Assembly (NCBI GenBank): GCA_036898135.1 | Contig: CM072516.1 | Coordinates: 20,202,693 to 20,266,692 of the forward strand | Source of the DNA: Oncomelania hupensis | Lineage: Eukaryota > Mollusca > Gastropoda > Littorinimorpha > Pomatiopsidae | Reading direction: 5' to 3' | Length of the DNA: 64,000 nt | The notes under the pieces: model-generated | Databases searched by the model: none | Told to the model about the DNA's origin: nothing | What the model saw: the letters and a program-made list of their open reading frames with translations, nothing else | Translations under genes and position numbers: made by a program | Shown here: one piece after another, positions 33,964 through 44,754 of the stretch | How the letters are laid out: every line of letters begins with the position of its first letter | How positions within the stretch are numbered: position 1 is the stretch's first letter

Positions 33964-35339
33964 AACCTGTTTAAAATATTGCCGCGGGGTTGCTGATTAC
34001 TGTCCTGTACAAATCTCACAACAACGTTTTATATAATATTTTAACCAAAAACTAATTGGATTGCTTCCCTTGCTTTAAAACTTTTCAATCTGTCCGCCAT
34101 GAGGATTTTAATCTTCAATTTGAAAGGAGAGTTACCGTTCTTGATTGCAACGAGAATGGCGGCAGGAGTATTCAGAGAGCCTGTGCTTAAGCCGGTGAGT
34201 GGAAATGTGTTATACTAGTACAACACTAGGCGTAAGTTTGAACAAAATTGGTCGATGTAGTTGTTTATCTTTCAAAGCAAATTGTGTTTTTAACATGTCG
34301 CCGAAGGTTGCTCAGTGCAACACCGCTGGGTCGCTATTTTTCATTGAACTTAATTTACTAAGTCTAAGGGGTTTGGTCTAGGTGCGTGAGTAAAGGCGTG
34401 TTCAACTACGCATTGCATAATGTTACAATTTTCTTCTTCTTCTTCTTCTTCTTCTTCTTCTTGGATTGTAGCACTACAATAATATTTTGATGACAAAGAA
34501 GACACCTTCGCCGATGTTTTCAACGCAAAAAAAATCGTGATTTGTTTTGGGAAAGTGAAGTTTTTGCTACTACAGTACTAGACTACACGCAAAATCCGAG
34601 GCACTTTTTCGGTATATCTCTAAAACTCTAACAAGGTCTACGCCACAGTTCATACTTAAACGACATTTAGATTATGTCTACTGCATTTCATTTTAACTTA
34701 AAAGGGCACAGTCGCTAAAGGCTCGTGCATGTTTTGTAGGCTTACTTTTTGCTTGTCAGTCGTGGCAGCCATTTTCGATGTTCAACTTTCAAACATTCAT
34801 TTACACTCAATTTTCCACAGAAAAGGTTTATTAGGGAATCCGATGACAGATGCATTTTTCATTTCTGCTTTTATGCGGGTATCGTTTGGAATATTACTAC
34901 ATTTGATGTAAATCAAGCTGTTTTTCACTACCCTACCTGTGACCCATTTCTGGCACACCGATTGGCTGAATGGCTTTTCCTAGCAGAAGTCTTGTTTGCG
35001 TTTTTTCACTATCGTACGCCTGATGATTTATCACAGAATTCTAAGTTTTCTTTTCAAAATTTGATAATTGAGTGGTGTTTAAAGATAAACTAGGCGTACA
35101 GTTTGTTAAATCTACAGAAATAAACCAAAAAAGCTGTATCAGAACAGTAGATCTAGTGATATTTATTTAAAATTCCTTTTAATATAGGCCTACTCCCTAC
35201 TGTACTGCGTTACTAACATGCCTTTGGTTTATTGGTTTATTACAATGCTGTGAAAAAAGGCTTTTTTAAATTACTGCTTTGCATTATTTTTATTTGATTA
35301 GGCTAATTATTTTATTTATTTATGTAATTTTTTATTTCA
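33964..35339. other. Intronic sequence with a (TCT)n tract; no certain gene
   Basis: Apart from the candidate exon noted separately and (TTC)n at about 34434-34461, nothing is recognised. Confidence 0.5.
34156..34194 (+). other. Candidate small first coding exon, antisense to the receptor
   Basis: GAGAATGGCGGCAGG gives an ATG in good initiation context; 13 codons (MAAGVFREPVLKP) lead to a consensus donor CCG|GTGAGT. This looks like a typical animal first exon, but no second exon or homologous protein was recognised and the match could be coincidental. Confidence 0.22.
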
Positions 35340-35600
35340 TTTTTTTATTTTTATTTCTTTTTCTTTTTTTTTTTGGGGGGGGGGGGGAATAGGAGGAGGG
35401 GGGTGTTGAATTTGTATAATTTTTTTTCCAGACATTTAATAAATATATTAAATAAAAAAGTGAAAGAAGAAATAGTTTTTCCAATGGTAAAAAGCCGAAG
35501 TTGCAGTGCATAATTTATTCTCGTTTGTCACTACACTACGGTAAAAAATGTATGTACTCTCCCCCCCTCCCCCCATCGCAAATTTGGAACACCCCCCCCC
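35340..35600. repeat. Poly-T/poly-G and C-rich low-complexity patches
   Basis: A T-rich run is followed by GGGG runs at about 35375-35405, and C-rich patches lie at 35560-35605 in otherwise non-coding intron sequence. Confidence 0.8.
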
Positions 35601-35639
35601 CTCCCCCTCTGAAGACCTTGATCCGGCCCTGGTTCATCA

Positions 35640-35660
35640 GAGAGAGAGAGAGAGAGAGAG

Positions 35661-35707
<47 letters not shown>
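35640..35707. repeat. (GA)n microsatellite
   Basis: GA repeats with one GGAGAAAG interruption. Confidence 0.95.
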
Positions 35708-35710
<3 letters not shown>

Positions 35711-35840
35711 AGGGGGCCTAGTATAATGCAATACGAACCACATCCTTGAGAGTAGATAATGATGTAGGCTTTGGAGACAGAGGAAATAGCACGCAAGAAG
35801 TAAAGATGTTAATCCCCTGTACTTCATACTAAAAGGGTTC

Positions 35841-35964
<124 letters not shown>

Positions 35965-35974
35965 AAAAAACCAA

Positions 35975-36180
35975 CCAGATTATTTATAGTGTTACAAGGG
36001 AAAAATGAACGAATGTTAAGGTTACCTGAGTGCGTGAGAAAATATATTGATGAACTTATAATATTTAGGAAACCCCAGATTATAAATAGATTAAAGTGAG
36101 TATGCTAGCTCACATCACAGTAGAAAAGAATTCATGTTAAGACTTTCTGAGTGCGTGAGAAAATGTCAGCTGGAATAGTA
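35975..36180. repeat. Imperfect about 121-bp tandem repeat, two units
   Basis: GAGTGCGTGAGAAAAT occurs at 36028 and 36149 (offset 121), each preceded by an ATGTTAAG-containing stretch. CCAGATTATTTATAG and CCAGATTATAAATAG also repeat. A diverged single unit lies on the minus strand at about 15370-15480. Confidence 0.7.
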
Positions 36181-36199
36181 AACACAGTAGTTTTTTTAA

Positions 36200-36500
36200 C
36201 GCTTTATTGTCCCTTTTTGTCGTGAAATTCTGGGACGCCCCCCATGAGGAAGGCGTAGTCGCAGCCTGTGGCGCGCCCAAAGCCAACCAACCTAATAGTA
36301 GTTGTTTTTTGAATTTTTGCTGGGGGAGCAAACCGGAGTACCCGGAGAAAACCCTTGAGACGTTGCCCGAGTCAAAAGTAAATAATATTCGGAGAAACAT
36401 AACGCCCAGATGCTGGATCGATTCCACACCTGTCAGGCGCCATTGGTTTCTGGCCTGTGGACAAGGCAAGTTAGTCCCGCTTTAGACAACTTGGCCACAA
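36200..36500. repeat. Degraded repeat with ACCGGAGTACCCGGAGAAAA motif and tRNA-like B box
   Basis: It contains ACCGGAGTACCCGGAGAAAA (about 36333-36352), a string I recognise as recurrent in repeats of marine invertebrate genomes, and on the minus strand GTGGAATCGATCC, resembling a B box. The open frame across it has no recognisable domain. The family was not identified. Confidence 0.35.
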
Positions 36501-36993
36501 CGATCGCGTTTGTATGTACTATTAAATGCAGCTTAGTGCGCATGTGTACAAAAGGAGAAGAATACACGGATTGTCCAAGGCTTGGTTTCTAATGTGTGGG
36601 ACAGACAGCCTATTCATTTACAAACGGCTTGGCAAGTGCTTTTAAAAAAAGTCCCTCATTCTCTTTAATTTCTTTTCTATCTTTCTCCCTTTCTCTGTAT
36701 TTGTGAGAAAAGTGAAAAAAGGGTTTTAAAAGTGATGGAGATGCGTGGTTTAAACTAATCAAAAAGCCCCCATTTTAAGAGAAAAGTACCATGATTTCAG
36801 ATGTGGGGTAGAACTGTCTCTTTCTTCCTCTTTGAAAAGAGGGGAGATAAAACTGGTGGGGCGGGGTAAGCAGCCAAATTCTCTTTAACTTCGATAATTC
36901 CACAACAACAACAACAACAACAACAAGTATAATAATAATACTAAACCGAGTTCCCCCAACCCTCTTTCTCGCTCCTACATTTATTGAGGATGT
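36501..36993. other. Intronic sequence with a short (CAA)n tract
   Basis: No gene is recognised; (CAA)n lies at about 36903-36927. Confidence 0.5.
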
Positions 36994-37004
36994 TAGTAGC
37001 AGTC

Positions 37005-39458
37005 TGAGACTCTTGGACTGTGCCAGATACAACAATCTGGCAAACACAATTGGTCTCCACAAAAAATCCAGACGATGGACATGGCACAGTCCCGGCGGGG
37101 AGCCTCACAACTAGATCGACTACATCTTGGTCAAGACACGCTTCATATCAAGCATCAACATTGGCAGGACACGCACTTTTCCAGGAGCAGAAATCGGAAA
37201 TGACCACGATCTCGTGATGTTTTTCCGACTCCACTTGAAGAGAGTTAACACAGCAAAGTGCACTAGACTGAAGTTCGCCCAGGACAAACTGCAAGATCCG
37301 GAGGTGGCAGAAATATACTACTCAAAAAAGGCCACTCTCATATTTCATTTAGTTTAATTATTTTTTGCTGCTATCAATAATATCGCTTATATTGCTTATT
37401 TCAAAACTTATCCTTTACAGTAACATTCAAGACAATCTTATTCTGACAAGTAATCACATGTGTGAGTGTGAGTATATTTCAAGCCACAATTGGAGGGAAA
37501 TTTACACCACTGCTCAATTTGGGAGCGGCTGAAGTAGATGTCAACACCATGCACTGCCTTCAACTCAGCTGTGACAGATGCCACCACTGAGGACCTTGGC
37601 AAGCACCGCCCATGATAGAAACCTTGGATCACACCTGAAAAAGAAAAAGAACACTTCACAGGGAGCTGATGCCTACCGAAAAATCAACAACGACATCCGA
37701 AAAGGCATGCGCACAACAAAGAAGAACTGGATAGAAGAGCAATGCCAGGAAATAGAAAGCAGTCTGAACAAGAACATAAGCAAGAAGGCCTACCAGGCTG
37801 TGAAACGGCTGACAAGTGTTAAACAGTCCAAGGTCTCCCCGATCCAAAGCAAGTCTAGCATATGCCTTACAGAAGAACAAGAAGTCTTGAATAGATGGAC
37901 AGAGTACTGCTCTGATCTTTACAACCATACACCAAACGGAGACCCATCAGTTCTAGCATGTCCCCAAAACAGAGAACAAGAAGAAATCCTCCCAATTATC
38001 CGAGAAGTTGAAGCAGCAGTGCAATGGCTAAAGAAAGGGAAGTCAGCGGGAGTGGAAAACATACCCGCGGAATTGCTTCAAGCAAAAGGACAATCGATGA
38101 TTGATACCCTCACCATTATTTGTAGCAAGATCTGGCAGGGTGGGGAATGGCCTACGCTTATCATCACTCTCCCCCAAAACGTTAACCTTCAGGAGTGTGA
38201 AAATTAAATTAAATTGAAACTCCAAGATGAACAAATCATAGCTGAAGAACAAGCAGGATTCAGGACAGGGCGAAACACCACAGAACAGATTTTTTAATCT
38301 CAGAATAATCTGCGAGAAATACCTACAGCACGAACAACATCTATATCATGTGTTTGTAGACTTCAAAAAAGCGTTTGACCGAGTCTGGCATGCAGCTGTG
38401 TGGGCAACCATAAGAGTGTACAACATCAGCCCTAACATTATTGAAGTCATCAAAAGCCTGTATGACAAGGCTACCATTGCAGTCCTCTACATCAGCGCCA
38501 TCGGGAATTGATTTAGAACAACAATTTGTGTGCGTCAAGGATGCCTACTCTCGCCAACACTCTTTAACATCTTCCTAAAGCGCATCATGTCAGATGCCCT
38601 TGCAGATCACGAAGGCACAGTCAGTATATGGGATAGAGCAATTTCCAGCCTCCGTTTTGTGGATGGCATTGATGGATTGGCTGGAGAGGAACTTGAACAG
38701 CTGGTACAGAGGCTTGACACCACTTCCAGTGCCTATGGAATGACAATAAGTGCAGAGAAGACCAAATGATGACCAACAAGACCAATTGCATCAACACAGG
38801 CATCAAGGTCCAAGGCCAATCCCTCAACACAGTGCATAGCTTCAAATATTTAGGAGCCACTTTATCAGACAATGGGTCCCGACAGGAAGCCCTCTCCAGG
38901 AACGCACAAACAACTGCTGCCCTAACAAGGTTGAAGCCCATTTGGAAAGACAGGACCATCAGTCTACATTCCAAGGTAAGGCTGCTGCGAACCCTTGTCA
39001 TCTCCATCTTCCTTTACCCTTGCGAAATATGTATCCTCATAGCAGATCTACAACGAAGAATACAAAGCATGGAGATGAGGTGCTGCAGAAGACTTCTGGG
39101 CACTTCCTATACCCAGCACATAATTTACCAACAACAAAGTCCGACAGACCATCACACAAGCCATTGGACAACATGATGACCTGCTCACAGTGGCGAAGAA
39201 AAGGAAACTCCGGTGGTGTGGCCACGTCACCAGAGCATCAGGCCTTGCAAAGACCATCCTGCAAGGCAAGGTGCAAGAAGGCAGAAGAAGAGGACAACAG
39301 AAAAAGAGGTGGGAGGACAACATTTTGAGAATGGACTGGCTTGACACTGAACGAAGCCATGAGTGTTGCTGAGGACAGAGAAAGATGGAGTACGCTGGTT
39401 AAACGATCATCTGTGGTGCCCCTACGACCTTCAAGTTACGGAATAGGATAGGACAGGA
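37005..39458 (+). mobile_element. RTE-type LINE copy B, 5'-truncated, with 11-bp target-site duplication
   Basis: TAGTAGCAGTC occurs at 36994-37004 and 39459-39469, exactly flanking the element. It begins inside the endonuclease (equivalent of about 31303 in copy A). From about 37040 to 37930 it is almost identical to copy A (only a handful of differences in 900 bases), including the same TAG after the WHSPGG region and the same internal AT-rich interruption. From 37935 on it is clearly diverged, with deletions (for example the segment encoding PWTQS) and several stops. RT landmarks include FVDFKKAFDRVWHAAVWATI, VRQGCLLSPTLFNIFLKRIM and SLRFVDGIDGLAGEELEQL, where the polymerase box FADD reads FVDG, so it is catalytically dead. 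The 3' end is (GGATA)n. Confidence 0.85.
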
Positions 39459-39509
39459 TAGTAGCAGTCAGAGCTCTACGAAAACTAACTTTTAACAACA
39501 AAGATTTAC

Positions 39510-40100
39510 CTGAATTCAGCAATTGTTTCGATGTAAACACAGAATTTTTCATCAGATCCATCGTGACAGTCACGTCTGAAGTCACAGACAAGTGTGTAGG
39601 GGATGGTTTCTTCTATGGAGCGGCACTTAAACATCTCGACACTCACCCACCGTTCTGCTGATAACACTCTTCCGTCCGTTTTTGCTTTTGTTAACGTCCC
39701 ATTGTCTGTCAAATACAGCTCACAACGTGCAACATAGTCCCTTACTCCACAGCGGCTGTGAACGTCACATGACAGAAAACTGTGGACTAACTCGTGAGTT
39801 GGACACCTTGTCAAACGCTCGTGTGGCCCATAGCTTTGCATGGCAATATCCACCGTCTCATCGTCATTGACCGTTTGCTTGTTTTGGATTTCACAGAAGT
39901 ATGTACTGCAAACAGATTCTGAACATCCAACGGGATAAAACATCCCTCGCTCATCCAAAAGCACAGCAAAGCACGTTGTTGAATAAAGATCCATTTGAGA
40001 AAAAACATTAAAGGGTTTTCTCAACAGCAAATCATCAATACTCATTGTAGAAACGTTTCCGTAATAGCAGGTTGTGTTGTCGATCCAGCGAATCGTTTTT
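39510..40100 (-). CDS. Internal exon of the GRL101-like receptor: Cys-rich extracellular region and LDLa modules
   Basis: An open minus-strand frame is bounded by an acceptor (TTACAG at 40106-40101) and a donor (AG|GTAAAT, intron from 39509). It is 591 bases long, with phase 2 at both ends. It encodes an extracellular Cys-rich segment (IDNTTCYYGNVS, CSESVCSTYFCEIQNKQ, CPTHELVHSFLSCDVHSRCG) and a full LDLa module MFKCRSIEETIPYTLVCDF to CHDGSDEKFC, whose acidic C-terminal cluster is the Ca2+ site. Its last two bases start the codon completed by the exon at 29453. Further upstream exons must exist beyond 40100 but could not be identified. The segment before the LDLa module matches no domain I can name. 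Confidence 0.72.
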
Positions 40101-40149
40101 CTGTAACATGCACATTTAAAACTGTAAAAAGTGCGGTAGCGTTATAACA
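40101..40149. other. Start of the upstream intron of the receptor gene
   Basis: Intron sequence upstream of the 40100 exon boundary; it leads into a microsatellite. Confidence 0.5.
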
Positions 40150-40224
<75 letters not shown>

Positions 40225-40251
40225 AAGAAGAAGAAGAAGAAGAAGAAGAAG
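40150..40251. repeat. (AAT)n(AAG)n compound microsatellite
   Basis: (AAT)n at 40150-40194 followed by (AAG)n to 40251. Confidence 0.97.
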
Positions 40252-40364
40252 ATTTATAAGGTGCTTTTCCTAATAAGAACAGTTTAAAGCCCACACTCAC
40301 GCATTAACACACTCATTAAACATTAGCACAACACATACACATACATTGCGAAACATGGTCCCCC

Positions 40365-40545
40365 ACAGCAGACTTACAACGAAAATAAAACGCATGGAGA
40401 TGAGGTGCTACAAAAGACTTCTGGGCATTTCCTATACCCAGCACATCACCAACAACGAAGCTGCCCTGAAAAGGTTGAAGTCCCTTTGGAAAGACAGGAT
40501 CGTCAGTCTACACTCCAAGGTTAGGCTGCTGCGCTCCATATTTTG
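40365..40545 (+). pseudogene. RTE-type LINE fragment D, internally rearranged
   Basis: CGCATGGAGATGAGGTGCTA and the following CAAAAGACTTCTGGGCATTT match the RT C-terminal region of copies A-C (about 33453-33520). They are then joined to the segment corresponding to about 33301-33380 (AAAGGTTGAAGTCCCTTTGG onward), which precedes it in the intact element. The order of the two blocks is therefore swapped: a duplication or rearrangement remnant, not coding. Confidence 0.7.
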
Positions 40546-40810
40546 CATATGCATATCACCCATAGTTTCTGTTTAAAATGAGAAGAATCACCACGGTGCT
40601 TTGCCTGTAACAAATCCTTTTCCGTCCGCCCTTTTATGTCTGAATGTGCTGATCGGGTTGATGAAAGAGAAAGATATATTTGTTTGGTACCTTTTAATTA
40701 GATTTTTTTTTAAAAACGTTTCAATAGAAAGCACCTGTTTTTATTTTTAGGTAATGTTACTTTGTTTTATCTTATATTGGTCATATCGTCTTGTTTATAT
40801 TCTTGGTTGA
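40546..40810. other. Unassigned sequence
   Basis: T-rich intergenic or intronic sequence with no recognisable feature. Confidence 0.4.
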
Positions 40811-40960
40811 ATGTTTTTAGTAAGACTGGATTTATTTACATCTTTTATAATATTTAAATGTTAGCAGTTTAGTCTGATTTTGCTTAGTTTTATTTTGGCC
40901 CGGATTCGGCTCTTGGCAGTCTTCTGGTGCTGCTGATGATGATGATGAACACATGTATTG
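40811..40960 (+). repeat. 3' end of a nimbus-like LINE
   Basis: ATTTACATCTTTTATAATAT followed by TTAAATGTTAGCAGTTTAGT and, further on, GGATTCGGCTCTTGGCAGTC match the 3' UTR of the minus-strand LINE at 51677-54616, lacking its middle part. It ends in (GAT)n at about 40934-40948. Confidence 0.6.
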
Positions 40961-41049
40961 CGAGATTCCATCCAGGCCAAGTGAGCATGCTCGGTGCGCT
41001 TTAAAAAAACAAACAAACAATAAATTAATAAATAAACTATCTTTTTTGG

Positions 41050-41366
41050 TCACTGGTTAAAAAGATGGGTCTTCAGCTGACGCTTGAAGGCTGCTTTGGA
41101 GCTACACTGACGTAACGAGAGAGGAAGTCTCTTCCACAGGAGTGGAGCAGCACATTCAAAAGACTTTGCTCCAAAGTTCTTTTTCTTATGTCGATCGACA
41201 CTTGGCATAGAGATCTTGCACTGTGAGCTAGACAGAAGGTTTCGCTCAGGAGCGTGCCAGGGAAGGTGCTCTTGCAGGTATTTGGGTGCTGATCCTTCCT
41301 TGCATCCAAAGACAAGGGATAGTATTTTATGTTCAGTCCGCTTTTCAACGGGGAGCCAATAAAATT
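41050..41366 (-). pseudogene. L2/CR1-like LINE RT, C-terminal fragment
   Basis: One open minus-strand frame gives LPVEKRTEHKILSLVFGCKE, APKYLQEHLPWHAPERNL, CAAPLLWKRLPLSLRQC and FKRQLKTHLFNQ then TGA at 41050-41052. This is the conserved C-terminal tail of L2/CR1 RTs, different in sequence from the element at 12456-12690. The region below 41050 on the same strand is its 3' UTR. Confidence 0.8.
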
Positions 41367-41386
41367 CCCAAAGAACAGGTGTGTTT

Positions 41387-41440
41387 TTTTAATTTAATTT
41401 AACGTCTATTCACATCTGTGATATTAGACAACAAATAAAT
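41387..41440 (-). repeat. 3' terminal fragment of the esterase-type LINE family
   Basis: The minus strand reads GTTGTCTAATATCAC, then GTGAATAGACGTTAAATTAA, matching the 3' UTR end of copy 1 (TTGTCTAAAATCAC ... GTGAAAAGACGTTAAATTAA). Only the extreme 3' end is recognisable. Confidence 0.55.
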
Positions 41441-41719
41441 TCGAAACAAATTAACTTTAAATTAAAGTAAAGGAATTAATATGAACAAAAATTAATATAA
41501 CGACATAAGTATATAAAAGAAATCTATTGTTATTGCTTGTTTATGATGTATGAATGAATAAAAAAGCAATATGACAACATATATGCCTATTTCAATCATC
41601 GCGGAGAATGCATTTTAAAATGTTTTAATTGCGAAGTACTTACAGAGTGATCTATGAATAAAAAATATGTAATGATAAATATAACTATTTAACCTAATTC
41701 TTTGAGCATAAGCTGTTAA
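41441..41719. other. AT-rich sequence, nothing recognised
   Basis: AT-rich and non-coding; it may include more 3' UTR of the adjacent LINE end. Confidence 0.4.
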
Positions 41720-41895
41720 AGAAAGAGATTTCTCTTATATAGCGCACTTACAAGCTCAGAGAGCTTCTCAAGGCGCTGGCCTGTAATATCAACAATCACA
41801 AAATAGTTTGCTGAAGTCAGGATTCGAACCCACGTCGCCCAAAGACGCACTTACACAAGTCGTGCGCTCTGACCACTGAGCTATCCCTGCCGCCT
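41720..41895 (-). mobile_element. tRNA-derived SINE with LINE-like 3' tail
   Basis: On the minus strand the head is a near-complete tRNA: A box TAGCTCAGTGG (41883-41873), B box GGTTCGAATCC (41830-41820) and tRNA-like spacing of about 43 bases between them. A body follows that ends in GCGCCTTGAGAAGCTCTCTG and then GTAAGTGCGCTATATAAGAG, a 3' segment of the GCGCTATATAAA type found at L2 LINE ends (compare 12961-12975). Transcription would be by RNA polymerase III from the internal boxes. The fused body and tail argue against a functional tRNA gene. Confidence 0.75.
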
Positions 41896-42153
41896 ATGAT
41901 GAAACCTCTGTTAAAACTTAAATTTGAACTCTACGGATCATTTCAAATAATCAGTATATTTTATATTTTATTTAAGCTAAACAAAAAAATACACAAAACA
42001 GAACAAGCATACATCCTAGCAGGAAAACTATGAAACCCTAGAACGCACGTATTAAAAATTGTCCTTTTTAAGCCAATCTATATTTGAGTCATACTTTGCA
42101 TACAATTGACAATCATGCTTTTTAAGCAATTGGTGATAATAGGTGCATGATTC

Positions 42154-42154
<1 letters not shown>
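41896..42154. other. Unassigned AT-rich sequence
   Basis: No feature is supported. Confidence 0.4.
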
Positions 42155-42220
<66 letters not shown>

Positions 42221-42233
42221 GTTGTTGTTGTTG

Positions 42234-42310
<77 letters not shown>
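42155..42310. repeat. (ATT)n microsatellite with (GTT)n island
   Basis: (ATT)n with a (GTT)n island at 42221-42238. It lies exactly at the 3' end of the minus-strand LINE that follows, so it may have grown from an AAT-type tail. Confidence 0.97.
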
Positions 42311-42311
42311 T

Positions 42312-43703
42312 TTATAAGAATTGACCAATTGGAGAATATATTAGTGCTTTAGATATATTTACATATGATTTTAAGTCTAAGTCTTGAGTGCTATTTAATT
42401 TATCATAACTGCTAGGTAAATATCTCTTTATATCTTTACAATGTAATATTAAGTGTAGGATGGTTATATTTTCATTATGCAAGTAATATTTTTACAATTT
42501 TGTTTTCCAAGAATTTAAATATAATCTAAATGCTAAACTAGAAATATGTCTAGGACTCCTGATATACTAATTAAACAGGAATCTGATATTTTTTCTTAGT
42601 AATATTATTAATTATACAGTACATTTCTTTAACTGATAATCTAATATGAATTTTCATAGCATTAATATTTTTGCTCCCTGTTTTGCTGCTCTATCTGCTA
42701 TATCATTATGTATTATTCTACAATGTGATGGCAGCCAACATAAATTTATATTTATTCCTATGCTTTTTAAAGAGTGAATGAGATGTTCTATTTCAAAAAT
42801 TATATCATCCGTGTCATGATTTTTATTAGAAGTTAATGCATATAATACCGATTGTAAATCAACACATATGAGAATACCATACAAAGCAATTGGTGGTGTA
42901 TTATTAATGTATGAAGAGACATTAATATAGCCACCAGCTCTGCAGTGAATACTGAATGATTTTTACCCAAGTAAAAAGATTTTATAATTTTAAGGTCTGG
43001 AATTACAAATCCTGCTCCTGCATCTCCTGAAGAAATTACAGACCCATCTGTATAAACTTTTAAATGTCTATAATAATGTTCATTTATATGTTCTCGGGCC
43101 TCTGTAGCTATTAAATAAGGATGTTCATGTTTAAAATTAGTATAATTAATATCATATTGTGCGCTTTCAATTTCTCATATGGAGCATTAATGATTTTTGG
43201 CGCAACTTGTTGTGGTAAAATATTTGCATCATTAAAAATATCCTGAGTATATGTTGAAATTGTTTGTAATGAAATTACATCTTTTGTTCTCTTTGGAAAA
43301 TCAATATCAGATCTAGTATTTAGATCCTCTTGCATATTATTTTCTACTGCATGACTTCTAATTAAATATTTTGCGCATGCAAGTTTTCTATAATCTCCTA
43401 AAGATAAAACACCTGCTGCTGCATACGCATCTGTAGTTTTAGTATGAATCGGTACACCAAGTGCTATTTTTATAATCTTACTATCTAAACTTTGTAACTT
43501 GTTCAAGTACGTTTTATGTGCAGAAAAGAATGCTTCTTAACCAAAGGATAGGTGAGATCTCGCAAGTGTACAAGCTAAATTAATTAACATTTTTGTATCT
43601 TGACCCCATGATTTTTTTACTTATTACTCTATTAAGATAACAACTTTTCATTGCCTTTTGTATTAAATAATTGATGCGTCTTTTCCAATTTAATTTTGTG
43701 TGT
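42312..43703 (-). pseudogene. Esterase-type LINE copy 3, 5'-truncated ORF2 (thumb and RNase H)
   Basis: The minus strand encodes the C-terminal third of the same ORF2 family as copies 1 and 2: NWKRRINYLIQKAMKSCYL, NKLQSLDSKIIKIALGVPIH, KRTKDVISLQTISTYTQDI, then RNase H pieces (FKVYTDGSVISS-type region near 43030-43060, ILICVDLQSVLYAL and NLCWLPSHCRIIHNDIADRA) and a C-terminal part ending about 42315. Several frameshifts and stops separate them. The 5' end is truncated at about 43703. Confidence 0.8.
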
Positions 43704-43731
43704 GTGTTACGTTGAAACGCGCATGATGGTA

Positions 43732-43846
43732 CGCGCACGATAGATCCGATCGTTTTGTTTTGCAAAGCATTCAATAACAGAGTGTATTTATCTTTGATTT
43801 GATTTTGAGTTGTTGTGAGGAGAAGCTTTCTATAGCGTTGATAATT
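43732..43846 (+). repeat. Dispersed repeat, partner of 20239-20355
   Basis: See the inverted copy at 20239-20355. It starts a few tens of bases from the truncated 5' end of LINE copy 3. Its family is unknown. Confidence 0.7.
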
Positions 43847-44260
43847 TTTTTTATAATCAAATTTTTAATTCCAAAACAAGCATGAATACAAAACAGTATT
43901 AATACAGAACATGAATAAATACAATATATTATGAAAAAGTTGAAAGTAAATCGGAAAATTTTGCATTATTTCAATAGTACAGATTAGTTATGAAATCAAA
44001 TATAAAGAAAACTTACAGTGTGTACATAATTACTATAATTTGACATTATATGCTTTTCAAGCAAGTTTGGTTTACGTTTTTGTACACAAATACAGACAGA
44101 TAGGGAGCGAGAGAGAGAGAAAGAGAAAGACAGAGGGACAGAGAGAGGTAATATGAGAGTTGACCGACAACACGCTCCGTGATGTTGAATTATTATAATA
44201 TATGCTCTTTTAAGCATTTTAAAATAAAGATAAGAGTGTCTTTAATTTAATATATTCTAT
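43847..44260. other. AT-rich sequence with a short GA-type tract
   Basis: No gene is recognised; a GAGAGAAAGAGAAAGACAGA-like tract lies at 44107-44147. Confidence 0.5.
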
Positions 44261-44305
44261 GTGGTGCCCTTACGACTTCCGAGTTAGGGGATAGGATAGG
44301 ATAGG
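44261..44305 (+). repeat. Extreme 3' end of an RTE-type LINE
   Basis: GTGGTGCCCTTACGACTTCC ... GGGGATAGGATAGGATAGG is the last 45 bases of copies A-C. It is a very short 5'-truncated insertion. Confidence 0.75.
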
Positions 44306-44754
44306 TACATGCACCGTGCAGCCTTAAGACACATACACATAACAAACACACAACACACACTGGCTCTGCAATGAGGCATAAAAAGTCACCACTACCTTTT
44401 AATTATTGTAAGACCATTCTCTTGGTGGATATATAATTACTTTTTGTTCAGCTGAATCGTACACACACACATACTAAAGCTGGCACAGTCCCAGCAAGCC
44501 AAGGATATTGATTTTTTAGATATGCAAGACCACAGCGTTGTTAGCGTTTGGCCGTCACGCACGCTATACAAGTGCAGTTCTGACACACGCTGGTTGTGGA
44601 TAGGCAGGTAAACATATTAGGTGACGTAATTGTTCGAGAAGCGTCCTCTCCCGGTGTTCTCTAGTAGTCACGATTTTAAGGTCAGAGATAGCTAGGCTGT
44701 GTTGCATACAAGACGTGTGTTAAACTAGGAGTGTTTTTTTTAAGGTGCAAAGTT
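44306..44754. other. Unassigned sequence upstream of the 44755 gene remnant
   Basis: No recognisable feature; no promoter element could be pinned down. Confidence 0.4.

Noticed and set aside
41817..41895. A functional tRNA gene on the minus strand
   Set aside because: Good A and B boxes, but the sequence runs on into a SINE body and LINE-like tail and the acceptor stem does not close.
42122..42352. Poly-Asn and poly-Ile frames
   Set aside because: They are translations of the (ATT)n microsatellite.
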